From: a virus
IMG/VR virus record: IMGVR_UViG_3300028399_000012
Coordinates: 1-42,072 of that record
Length of the DNA: 42,072 bases
Strand: one strand, 5' to 3'
Of this stretch, positions 17,135 to 23,772 are shown piece after piece (the stretch's first letter is position 1; every line of letters begins with the position of its first letter). The notes below the pieces were generated by a model, which searched no databases, was not told the DNA's origin, and saw nothing but the letters and a program-made list of their open reading frames with translations. A program made the position numbers and the translations under genes.

Positions 17135-18109
17135 CTAATACAGCTCATCTTCAATTTTTGCTTGTTTGATAATCTCCGAAAACGGGCTTTCGATGGTCTC
17201 CTCAAATGAACTGGAACCACCGTCCACCGTCTTCGGAAGCTCCGAACGCAGAGACAACTGGTTAGCCGCCTCTTTTTCGAGTGTTTGTGAAACCTGCTTG
17301 GATGTCAGCTCCGAAAGATACTTCTGATAAGCATCCCAGGATTCCTTGACGCTGTTGAGTCCTTTAGCAGCACCATAGGCGACGGCCGCATAAACAGTGG
17401 CTTCGTCGTTACCCTGATCAACAAGCTGCTTGATCTCCTCCTGCGCCCGCCTTTCCATCTCCTTCTGCTGAATGGTCTGATGAATCGGATCGGCCAGCTT
17501 TTCGGCAAGCGCCTTCTGGAGCTCCGGATTCTTCTCAATAGCGTCCAGAATCCAATCCGGAGAAAGATCAGGCTTCACCGCACTCAAATGCTGCTCAAGT
17601 TCTTTTTTGAACATCTTGTAGGCTCCTTCAGGATCAAATTCAGAATTGTAATAATCCAAAAAGTTGCGGAACTGCTTTCCTTCTTCGGAATCGGGGTCAA
17701 CACCAACACTGCGGATGGCTTCATCGGTCTCGTCCCGAGTAGCGTTCTCGGCTCCTCCTTTCGATTCCAGTTGCTCAAGAACTTGAGCCAGCTTGTCTTC
17801 AAGACTGGAAACAGCTTCCAGTCTTTCTTCAATGGTCTTAAATTTGTCAGCCAGTTCGGCGGTCTGTCCGATCTGATTTTTCAGAGCTCCGAGGTCACCG
17901 CTGAATTTTTTATACAGCTCATCATAGGCGTCAGCCAATCTGTCGGCGTCCAGTTTTCCATCCCTGGAAAAAACTTTCCTGGCATAAGATTCGCCTTTTT
18001 CCTCTTTTTGAGGAGGCTTTGGCGCCGAACGCACCTCTTTGAATTCATCGGAGGTATCCGGGAGCTCCTCCATCGTACCGCCCTGCTGAACTTTGGGATC
18101 GTCAGCCAT
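17135..18109 (-). CDS. Scaffold protein
   Basis: The 324-residue protein is acidic and highly charged, Glu/Lys/Gln-rich and predicted mostly coiled coil (for example LADAYDELYKKF, FKTIEERLEAVSSLEDKLAQVLEQLE, residues 60-120), with a Lys/Asp/Glu-rich disordered N-terminus. It has no cysteines or enzyme motifs. This composition and its position between portal and capsid genes are those of internal scaffolds. Ribosome binding site AAGGAG precedes ATG by 8 nt. A 6-3-6 inverted repeat (TTCTCA-AGA-TGAGAA, 18168-18182) lies upstream and may be regulatory. Confidence 0.72.
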   Translation of the reverse strand: MADDPKVQQGGTMEELPDTSDEFKEVRSAPKPPQKEEKGESYARKVFSRDGKLDADRLADAYDELYKKFSGDLGALKNQIGQTAELADKFKTIEERLEAVSSLEDKLAQVLEQLESKGGAENATRDETDEAIRSVGVDPDSEEGKQFRNFLDYYNSEFDPEGAYKMFKKELEQHLSAVKPDLSPDWILDAIEKNPELQKALAEKLADPIHQTIQQKEMERRAQEEIKQLVDQGNDEATVYAAVAYGAAKGLNSVKESWDAYQKYLSELTSKQVSQTLEKEAANQLSLRSELPKTVDGGSSSFEETIESPFSEIIKQAKIEDELY

Positions 18110-18200
18110 GTTACCACTCCTTATGTTTCAGGCCCAAAAGGGTTACCCTGATTTTTTATTACGGGGGTTCTCAAGATGAGAATTATCCCCGCCATAAAAA

Positions 18201-18238
18201 AAGGCCGAACCAATCTCTTGAGAGTTTGATCCGGCCTT
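18201..18238 (-). terminator. Rho-independent terminator upstream of scaffold gene
   Basis: AAGGCCG (18201-18207) pairs with CGGCCTT (18232-18238), with a second small hairpin (CTCT/AGAG) in the loop. On the minus strand the stem is followed by a run of T (18196-18202). It separates the portal transcript from the scaffold-capsid transcript, implying that the latter has its own promoter. Confidence 0.7.
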
Positions 18239-18282
18239 CCACGGATGTGTGGATCAGGCTTAATTGTTGTTGGTATTATAAG

Positions 18283-18468
18283 CTAGCTCCACCGTGAACC
18301 TTTCTTGTAAATAGAAACATTCACGGAAGCAATTTTGCCTTCATTAAAATTTACTTCAATCTTTCCAGTAAACGTATTCTCAAAGAACATCTTACAGTCT
18401 TCGATAACTTCCCCGACCCTGCGGTAATCCTCAACAATGCGCTGTAGTTCATTGATGTCGTATTTCAT
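18283..18468 (-). CDS. Small protein of unknown function
   Basis: The 61 residues read as an N-terminal helix (MKYDINELQRIVEDYRRV) and a beta part with a C-terminal basic end (YKKGSRWS). No motif is recognised. It lies between the portal-side gene at 18487 and the terminator, in the same orientation, so it is likely a late small gene. Confidence 0.5.
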   Translation of the reverse strand: MKYDINELQRIVEDYRRVGEVIEDCKMFFENTFTGKIEVNFNEGKIASVNVSIYKKGSRWS

Positions 18469-18486
18469 TCAGAAGACCATCTATAA

Positions 18487-18699
18487 TTACCTTACCCGTT
18501 TACGCTTCTGCCCTTGCCCGTCATAACCCATATCCATATTATAAAAAGGAATTCCCTTCAAACGGAACATATGCGGATCATCGGTATTAACATCAAGATC
18601 AATCATTACCGTTCCGGAAGCTCTGTTATCAGACGGCCGCTTTGATTTCCGTCTATCAGGTTTTTCAATAGGTCCCATAATAATCATATGTTTCGGCAT
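18487..18699 (-). CDS. Small basic protein of unknown function
   Basis: This is a 70-residue protein, rich in Lys/Arg at both ends (DRRKSKRP, GQKRKRVR), with a short hydrophobic middle (RASGTVMIDLDVNTDD). No family is recognised. It follows the portal gene closely and could be a minor head component or DNA-binding accessory. Confidence 0.5.
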   Translation of the reverse strand: MPKHMIIMGPIEKPDRRKSKRPSDNRASGTVMIDLDVNTDDPHMFRLKGIPFYNMDMGYDGQGQKRKRVR

Positions 18700-18727
18700 T
18701 CTAAACTCCTTATAAATTTAATTAATT

Positions 18728-20596
18728 TCAAGGAATTGCGGTTCCATTTTGCCCGCCACCGCCGGCAGCATTGACGGCTTTAGCCAATGTTTCAAGAGCT
18801 TTAAGTTCCTGTTCACCGCCTCTCTGGCCTTTGATGATTTCCTGTGCCTGCCTGACCCGCTCGGCCATAATAGAGGCGTTGGGAAGCCCGCTGTTCTCAA
18901 TAAGCATATCAAGAATATAAACGCCGATATCAGGAATATTGCGTACAAGCTCAAGCATGGTAAGAAACGTCTGCTGCTGATTGGTCATGTCGGCATTGCT
19001 CAAGCGGAGTTCAATATCAAATTCTCCCTCCTCAAGCCTCGTCGGCCACGAGCCGATAATACCGTAGTACTGATCCAGAAGCCGTATTTCAGCAGGACTG
19101 CCGTTGACGAGAACAGCAAATTCAGGCTGTACATCGCCCTGTTCCCTCGCGACTTTCTCCAGAAAACCATACTGATCACGGGATATGCGAAAGAGCTTGT
19201 TGGCAGGAAAGAATTTTCGCATAAGGTGAAGGAGTTTGCGGTAGTGAAGTTTGATAGTGCGCTCAAAGTTATCGAGACCCGTTTGCAGACCAATAGCAGC
19301 CTGCGACCGTGCGGCATTAAACACCACACCGGAAGTGCTGGATTTCAACTGTCCCAGAAGAGTTTCTGTAATGCCGACTAAATCCTGAAGCTCTCTCATA
19401 GACATCTGATAAAGCTGCGCCATAGCCGCAACAGCACTATAGTAAGGACTGGTATCCTGAAACTTCACACCGTTAATGTCGCTAACCTTGTATGCACCGC
19501 CGACGGCACTCATGTGAGCAATATCCGTCTCCGACAGTCCCGATGTTTCATCATAAAAGATGAGCCCTTTAGGAGCTCTGCCAAAAAGGTTGCGCATATC
19601 CGACCGGTTGGCGTTGACTTCATCCTGCTGTGATCTCAATTGGTGTGTCATGGAGACATCCTGTCCCATAGCAAAGTAAGGCGAATAGCGGGTAATATCA
19701 AACATTCCTTTATCAGCAAGAAACGGATGAAGCTTATGCTCAAGAAGAAGTGTTCCCGTCAGTCTGGCAACGTAGGTGATAGGTTTTGAATCCACAAATA
19801 CGTTAAACCCAGCCTGCGCAGCTTCGGAAACATCCCGCTTTGTCCGTAAGTTCTCGAGAATCTCCCCGTCTTCCGGCCTATAAGCCCAGATAAACTTCTC
19901 ATAATTCTTATACTGAATATCCAGAACATTAACCCTGCGCCGTCCAGATACGGTACGGATAAACCGCCTATCTTTAGGGTCAATACGGGTATCAATCTGG
20001 GTTTTGATAAGTTCCCGCTCTTCAGGGGTGTCGGCAAAAATAGTGAGAACTTCCTCCTCCCACAGCCAGTTGTTTACAATAACAAAACGATGTCCGCTGT
20101 CATCGTATGTTACGGCTGTCGGGTCTTCATAAACATCGCGGGGATCGAGGGCAATCTGTTCAATTTTCGGCCATAATCCGTGAAACCTTACCCGCCAGCG
20201 GATATGAGAACGGTCGCCGATCTGGGCATTGGCGTAAAGATCACTCTGAACATAGGGAGCATTGGTTTCACTATCAATACTATGAATGGCAAGAGACAAA
20301 AGATCGGCAAGAAGCGGGTCGGAACCCCTGCCTACAGGAAAAGCACGAGCTTGCTGCCTGACCAGACGTTGATACCCCGTAAGCGCATTAAGAAAACGGA
20401 AAACCAGATTATACGTAATCAGAGGCCGCTTTTCCTGATTGGCCTTGAGGCGCTGTTCCTCCGTCCAGTGCCCGTAACCGGAATAGTAATGGAGGTTCTC
20501 ATCGACCATCTGATGATTGGCTTGTGCCGCCGTATAGGCGTCGTTGTAATAGCTCAAAAGTTTATCAATGAGCTTTTTATCCTGATCTGGTATCAC
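18728..20596 (-). CDS. Portal protein (P22-like)
   Basis: The 622-residue protein matches the P22-type portal layout: a helical N-terminus, RPLITYNLVFRFLNALTGYQRLVRQQARAFPVGRGSDP (two neighbouring stretches near residues 60-100), a central DPRDVYEDP segment, and a helical tail with LRSQQDEVNANRSDM. Twelve copies form the DNA channel and assembly initiator at one capsid vertex. The GTG start overlaps the upstream stop as GTGA and is preceded by GGGGAT. It lies between an exported gene and small head genes, and fits a podovirus packaging set with the terminase at 25467. Confidence 0.82.
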   Translation of the reverse strand: MIPDQDKKLIDKLLSYYNDAYTAAQANHQMVDENLHYYSGYGHWTEEQRLKANQEKRPLITYNLVFRFLNALTGYQRLVRQQARAFPVGRGSDPLLADLLSLAIHSIDSETNAPYVQSDLYANAQIGDRSHIRWRVRFHGLWPKIEQIALDPRDVYEDPTAVTYDDSGHRFVIVNNWLWEEEVLTIFADTPEERELIKTQIDTRIDPKDRRFIRTVSGRRRVNVLDIQYKNYEKFIWAYRPEDGEILENLRTKRDVSEAAQAGFNVFVDSKPITYVARLTGTLLLEHKLHPFLADKGMFDITRYSPYFAMGQDVSMTHQLRSQQDEVNANRSDMRNLFGRAPKGLIFYDETSGLSETDIAHMSAVGGAYKVSDINGVKFQDTSPYYSAVAAMAQLYQMSMRELQDLVGITETLLGQLKSSTSGVVFNAARSQAAIGLQTGLDNFERTIKLHYRKLLHLMRKFFPANKLFRISRDQYGFLEKVAREQGDVQPEFAVLVNGSPAEIRLLDQYYGIIGSWPTRLEEGEFDIELRLSNADMTNQQQTFLTMLELVRNIPDIGVYILDMLIENSGLPNASIMAERVRQAQEIIKGQRGGEQELKALETLAKAVNAAGGGGQNGTAIP

Positions 20597-21150
20597 GGAT
20601 AGCCATCCCCGAATAAGTAATCCACAGCTTTAACCAGAAAAGGATCAATGTTAACATTAACCCCAAAACCAATATCCCCCGTTGTAATATAGGAAAACGG
20701 CGCTATCATCTTTAAAGGGTAATAACCGATAAGATAAAGATTCATTTTTGACGACAGCGAATACGCCATGCCGGCATAAAAAAGAGGCCTTGATGGTTTT
20801 CTTTCGTAGATTTTAACCTTTGCATCCCTGACCTTGATCCTACCGTTACGGTAATAGAGCTCACTTTCCCATCCATTGTTTCCTTCCCTGACAACAATAA
20901 CAGGCCTCATAACAGTCCATAGCTTGTAGAAATGAAGCCTGTAAGGTGGAACAACAGAATACACACCAGAAACAAAGGTGTTTCCGTCGTCAAGGAATGA
21001 CTTAAACCTTGCCCATCTCGAGTTAAGGGTGTCATGGATGCAAACATAAACGGTATCGTAGACGTAAATTTTGGTTGTTGTGTTGGTTTGCGAATAACCA
21101 TGGCTTACAAAAAGGGCAAGAAGAAAAATGTAAAAGACAAAAGCCCTCAA
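20593..21150 (-). CDS. Exported outer-membrane-like protein
   Basis: The 185-residue protein has a signal peptide (MRAFVFYIFLLALFVSHGYS, Q at +1), translated from a TTG that overlaps the upstream stop (TTGA) and follows an AAGGA site. The mature chain has amphipathic, aromatic-rich strands (ELYYRNGRIKVRD, RPLFYAGMAYSLSSKMNLYLIGYYP, FGVNVNIDPF) resembling a small outer-membrane barrel or lipid-facing protein. A phage product of this type could alter receptors or exclude superinfecting phage. It is placed between portal and HU-like genes, which is unusual for a surface protein. Confidence 0.58.
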   Translation of the reverse strand: MRAFVFYIFLLALFVSHGYSQTNTTTKIYVYDTVYVCIHDTLNSRWARFKSFLDDGNTFVSGVYSVVPPYRLHFYKLWTVMRPVIVVREGNNGWESELYYRNGRIKVRDAKVKIYERKPSRPLFYAGMAYSLSSKMNLYLIGYYPLKMIAPFSYITTGDIGFGVNVNIDPFLVKAVDYLFGDGYP

Positions 21151-21608
21151 GTTTCCTTTTTCTTGTAATTGGTAACAATCAAGTTTCTTAAATGCCTGTA
21201 GGCAATATCAATGTCATACGACCGGATTTTGCGCATGTTCTCAACATCATAAGCCAAAAGAAGCACACGGATCGACGGCATAAAAGCGATATTAATGGGA
21301 AGCTTTTTTCTGTATCTATGCTTTGTCAGATAAACAGTTCCGAGTCTCGGTATCCATAGCCACCCTTCTCTTAAGAGAACAGCCAACATGGCATACCAGA
21401 CAATATCCAGAACAATAAACGCTTCTTTCTTGGTCAGGTCTGTTAGCGTATAGAGAAAATCAGCAATCATATTCTGATGCTGTGAAGCAATATATCTCGA
21501 CCTCTTACGCAGTTCCCTGACCTCACGATCCTCATAGAGTGTGTCTTTGAGGTAGTTATACGCTTCTTCGGCGTTTTTTCTTGCCAGCCTTCGCCATCGT
21601 ATTAGCAC
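21147..21608 (-). CDS. HU/IHF-like DNA-binding protein
   Basis: The 153 residues contain a region (about 55-110) with LTKKEAFIVLDIVWYAMLAVLLREGWLWIPRLGTVYL and a following TKHRYRKKLPINIAFMPSIRVLL, which matches the helix-turn-beta-arm pattern of HU proteins, with an N-terminal extension rich in Arg. It may bind or bend DNA during packaging or in the capsid. The GTG start overlaps the basic protein upstream by about 50 nt. The HU assignment is by pattern; a profile comparison would settle it. Confidence 0.6.
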   Translation of the reverse strand: MLIRWRRLARKNAEEAYNYLKDTLYEDREVRELRKRSRYIASQHQNMIADFLYTLTDLTKKEAFIVLDIVWYAMLAVLLREGWLWIPRLGTVYLTKHRYRKKLPINIAFMPSIRVLLLAYDVENMRKIRSYDIDIAYRHLRNLIVTNYKKKET

Positions 21609-21750
21609 GTTTACCCCGCTTTCGTGGTTCTGGTTTTAATCCGGTACTTGCTGCACAAATCGCAAAAGCAGCCTGTTTTTTCGTTTGCCCAGGCCGTGGT
21701 TTTACTTTTTTCGCAACTTTACGCACACAGCGCATCAAGCGTTTTGGCAT
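21556..21750 (-). CDS. Small very basic protein
   Basis: The start is set at 21750 (MPKRLMRC), which overlaps the upstream stop as TAATG. The 64 residues are Lys/Arg-rich (KVAKKVKPRPGQTKKQ, EPRKRGKRANTMAKAGKKKRRRS) with one hydrophobic stretch (AAFAICAASTGL). It may be a DNA-associated capsid protein. It overlaps the downstream HU-like gene by about 50 nt in another frame. Confidence 0.6.
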   Translation of the reverse strand: MPKRLMRCVRKVAKKVKPRPGQTKKQAAFAICAASTGLKPEPRKRGKRANTMAKAGKKKRRRSV

Positions 21751-22133
21751 TACCACACCTTTCCGGCATAACGCTTAAGACTCGGCGGCAAATGATGCTT
21801 CGGAACGGGATGGTTTGCCTTTCCGTTGAAATCCGGTACCAGAGGCTCATAAATCCAGCCCTTCCGTAACCGGATACGCTTATCACCCCGCTCGGCACCG
21901 CAATGGGGGCATATAGCGATCATAGAATACGCCACACCTTCGGTAACTGGAGGATCAAACGACTTTGAAACCACACGCTTACACTGTTCGCAAATCCTCG
22001 CCGAATACCGGATGCGGCGGTTATCTTTTCTTTCCAACGGTGCTCCTAACTCCCGATCTATTTCTTCTTGTGTGGGTGACACGTACCCTCGTTCTTCCAC
22101 GCCCAAAAATCCTCCGTTCAACGATGAAATCAT
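21750..22133 (-). CDS. Zinc-ribbon protein, 5' end possibly frameshifted
   Basis: The 127-residue frame holds a four-cysteine zinc ribbon (CEQC ... CPHC, residues about 48-80) inside a basic domain (LRKGWIYEPLVPDF). Upstream of the first ATG at 22133, another frame continues from 22185 and encodes a capsid-arm-like peptide; the frames join if one T is removed from the T5 run at 22105-22109 (minus strand). The upstream ATG is coupled to the preceding gene (TGATG), so the true protein could be about 144 residues. A programmed +1 shift, a mutation or a base-call error are all possible. Confidence 0.6.
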   Translation of the reverse strand: MISSLNGGFLGVEERGYVSPTQEEIDRELGAPLERKDNRRIRYSARICEQCKRVVSKSFDPPVTEGVAYSMIAICPHCGAERGDKRIRLRKGWIYEPLVPDFNGKANHPVPKHHLPPSLKRYAGKVW

Positions 22134-22185
22134 CTACACCTTTCGCCCCAATAACAGGTGTCCCACCAGCCTTATACGTAGCCAT
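22106..22185 (-). other. Capsid-N-arm-like peptide in alternative frame (possible start of zinc-ribbon protein)
   Basis: From the ATG at 22185 the frame reads MATYKAGGTPVIGAKG then VDDFIVERR, closely matching the capsid start MAYVTGGTPVTGAKG then LEQLLVDRR. The ATG overlaps the stop of the upstream small gene as TGATG. The frame continues to 22021 with no further recognisable sequence. Joining it to the zinc-ribbon frame requires a single-base shift at 22105-22109. Confidence 0.55.
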
Positions 22186-22352
22186 CAGTTCAGACAAATA
22201 TCCGACCAATCAAAAAACCCATACCGCTGAACGAATCTCACCCGATCAAGCTCACGGAAAAAGAGCTCAAGAAAGACCATTTCTTTCTCAAGTTCACGGA
22301 GATCAGAAAGGACCTCATCATCCTCTGAAAAATCTTTATCATCCCAATCCAA
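22185..22352 (-). CDS. Small acidic protein (TTG start)
   Basis: A TTG at 22352, 8 nt after GAGG, opens a 55-residue frame (MDWDDKDFSEDDEVLSDL, later FLELFFRELDRVRF). It ends at 22185 with a TGATG overlap to the next gene. The frame is acidic then helical, consistent with a small regulatory or assembly protein. Absence of an ATG makes it easy to miss. The start codon choice is inferred from the ribosome binding site. Confidence 0.5.
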   Translation of the reverse strand: MDWDDKDFSEDDEVLSDLRELEKEMVFLELFFRELDRVRFVQRYGFFDWSDICLN

Positions 22353-22430
22353 GGCAATATCCTCATATTAATAAACCCGACACACCCTAAAAACTTTTAT
22401 ACAAAAATGTCAAGTCTTTTTTTAATAACC

Positions 22431-22466
22431 ATGCAAAAACTTGCATAGTTATGCAATATATTGCAC
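22431..22466. promoter_or_regulatory. Operator-like array of four TTGCAT/ATGCAA half-sites at 10-bp spacing
   Basis: ATGCAA (22431-22436), TTGCAT (22441-22446), ATGCAA (22451-22456) and TTGCAC (22461-22466) alternate in orientation with a constant 10-bp step, so all lie on one face of the helix. This is typical of a cooperative repressor site. It lies upstream of the minus-strand genes starting at 22352. The same half-site appears at 29173 and 29200. Confidence 0.6.
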
Positions 22467-22515
22467 ACCTTTTATAATATTAAACGGAAGAATATGCAGG
22501 AGGGTTCAAATAAAA

Positions 22516-22545
22516 AACCCCGTGATCAATGAAGACCACAGGGTT
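22516..22545 (-). terminator. Rho-independent terminator
   Basis: AACCCCGTG (22516-22524) and CACAGGGTT (22537-22545) form a nine-pair stem with one G-T pair, followed on the minus strand by a T-run (22512-22517). It should end the transcript of the gene 23700-22732. Confidence 0.7.
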
Positions 22546-22731
22546 GGGATAGGGAGGATCACGCACGGAGAAGAAGACGGTATCCTCAAGAAGGGACACA
22601 CCAATATAAGCAATGGAAAGCAGGAATGCAAGGAAAAGATGAATGTTGATTGAATAAGGTAGGTTTAGACATACCAACCCAAATTAAGCAGGGATCGGTC
22701 CTCGGTTAATAAATTTGTGCCCTTGTCGTTT

Positions 22732-23700
22732 CTATGGACGGCTGATAAAATTACCGTCCTCCTCAAGATAACCGACGGTTGTAATATAGCCGTCGTTATC
22801 CTGTTCAACAATAGGTTTAGGCCAGGCATAAGGGCTTGAATCACCGGCTGCTGTAATAGCTTGCTGAATATCCTGATCCGTCTCTAATAAAACTCCGTAT
22901 CTAACCTTAAGCTCATTGATATATGAGCGTCTGGCAAAGTTTTTTAGTTTTGATACTGGATCAGGTGGGTATAACCTGGCCCATTTTGGAGGTAAATCGG
23001 ACTCATCCACTGCTGTTCGTTCGTATATGGTGTAATCGAGTTCCTCTACAGGTCTGTAGGAAACACGAGGGTCGTCGTTTGTATCGACGGATCCCCGCTT
23101 CCCCACGGCATGGGTATCGGCCTTCTTGTGGGAAGTACCTGTGTCTCTTACTACAGATTCCTGTAAAGGCTCTATGGCTTCTCGAAAGAGTTTATTAAAT
23201 TCTTCTTTCCGATATGCATCCCATTCCGGGACTCTGTCTTCTACACCTACATAATGCGGTGCATCATTTTTGAAATAGATTTCTCCTGTTCTTGCATATT
23301 GAATCAGGATGGTGTAAATAACAGAAGGATCAACATCGAGTATTTTGGCAACATAATAAGGGGATGCGTTATACAGAAGATTTTCCTGGGAATAGGGTTT
23401 TAAGCTCTTGAGCTTGTGAATATAAAATTTGATAGCTTTCTTACGGTAGCGGGATACTGGAAGGTTATCGGCATAATGGGTATCATGATCATAGACGAGC
23501 TTGAAGACATTGGCTGGATCAGGTTTGTCTTTATCGCCAAAAGCCAGAAACGTGATTCTCATCTTTAAGGCCAGAATACGGCACATCTCAACGACGAGCT
23601 CACGTTCCTTAACCGAAAGCCAGCGTTTGGACTTCTGATTTTTCTTTTCGATAACCGGCTTCTTTAAGCGGTTCGGGATTTTATCCGATGGGATCGACAT
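22732..23700 (-). CDS. DNA-binding-like protein, possible small terminase or regulator
   Basis: The start is set at the ATG at 23700 (MSIPSDKIP), preceded by AAGGAAA and downstream of a promoter; a longer frame would start inside the promoter. The 322 residues show a basic helical N-terminus (KRWLSVKERELVVEMCRILALKM) and a region like a helix-turn-helix (YYVAKILDVDPSVIYTILIQYARTGEI, about residues 118-145). The rest is charged. Position directly after the large terminase makes a TerS or packaging regulator plausible, but no family is confirmed. Confidence 0.5.
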   Translation of the reverse strand: MSIPSDKIPNRLKKPVIEKKNQKSKRWLSVKERELVVEMCRILALKMRITFLAFGDKDKPDPANVFKLVYDHDTHYADNLPVSRYRKKAIKFYIHKLKSLKPYSQENLLYNASPYYVAKILDVDPSVIYTILIQYARTGEIYFKNDAPHYVGVEDRVPEWDAYRKEEFNKLFREAIEPLQESVVRDTGTSHKKADTHAVGKRGSVDTNDDPRVSYRPVEELDYTIYERTAVDESDLPPKWARLYPPDPVSKLKNFARRSYINELKVRYGVLLETDQDIQQAITAAGDSSPYAWPKPIVEQDNDGYITTVGYLEEDGNFISRP

Positions 23701-23735
23701 GATTTCCTTGTTCTTATAAGATGGTATCGGATAAA

Positions 23736-23764
23736 AAGATAACAAATTTTTGACGTGTTGTCAA
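23736..23764 (-). promoter_or_regulatory. Sigma70-like promoter with palindrome at its -35
   Basis: On the minus strand TTGACA (23764-23759) and TATCTT (23741-23736) are separated by 17 bp, upstream of the gene starting at 23700. The -35 lies in a perfect palindrome TTGACAACACGTCAA (23764-23750), so a regulator could block RNA polymerase. No cognate regulator is visible next to it. Confidence 0.6.
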
Positions 23765-23772
23765 GGGTTATA

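Larger units (their letters stand above)
22353..22731. other. Gene-poor control region
   Basis: About 380 bp between the 55-residue gene and the gene ending at 22732 hold a terminator and an operator-like array (listed separately). The minus strand has a TTGACA at about 22412 near AT-rich sequence, and TGTATAAAA nearby, but spacing to a good -10 is poor. A minus-strand frame (22677-22480) with a hydrophobic start reads through the terminator and is judged unlikely. Confidence 0.5.

Noticed and set aside
17480-18151. A 223-codon plus-strand frame opposite the scaffold gene
   Set aside because: Antisense shadow of a low-complexity, charged coding sequence.
22441-22653. A 70-codon plus-strand frame in the control region
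   Set aside because: It starts at a TTG inside the operator array, has no ribosome binding site and no protein-like pattern.
22480-22677. A 65-codon minus-strand frame with a hydrophobic N-terminus
   Set aside because: It lacks an ATG and ribosome binding site and reads straight through a strong terminator hairpin; kept only as a remote possibility.
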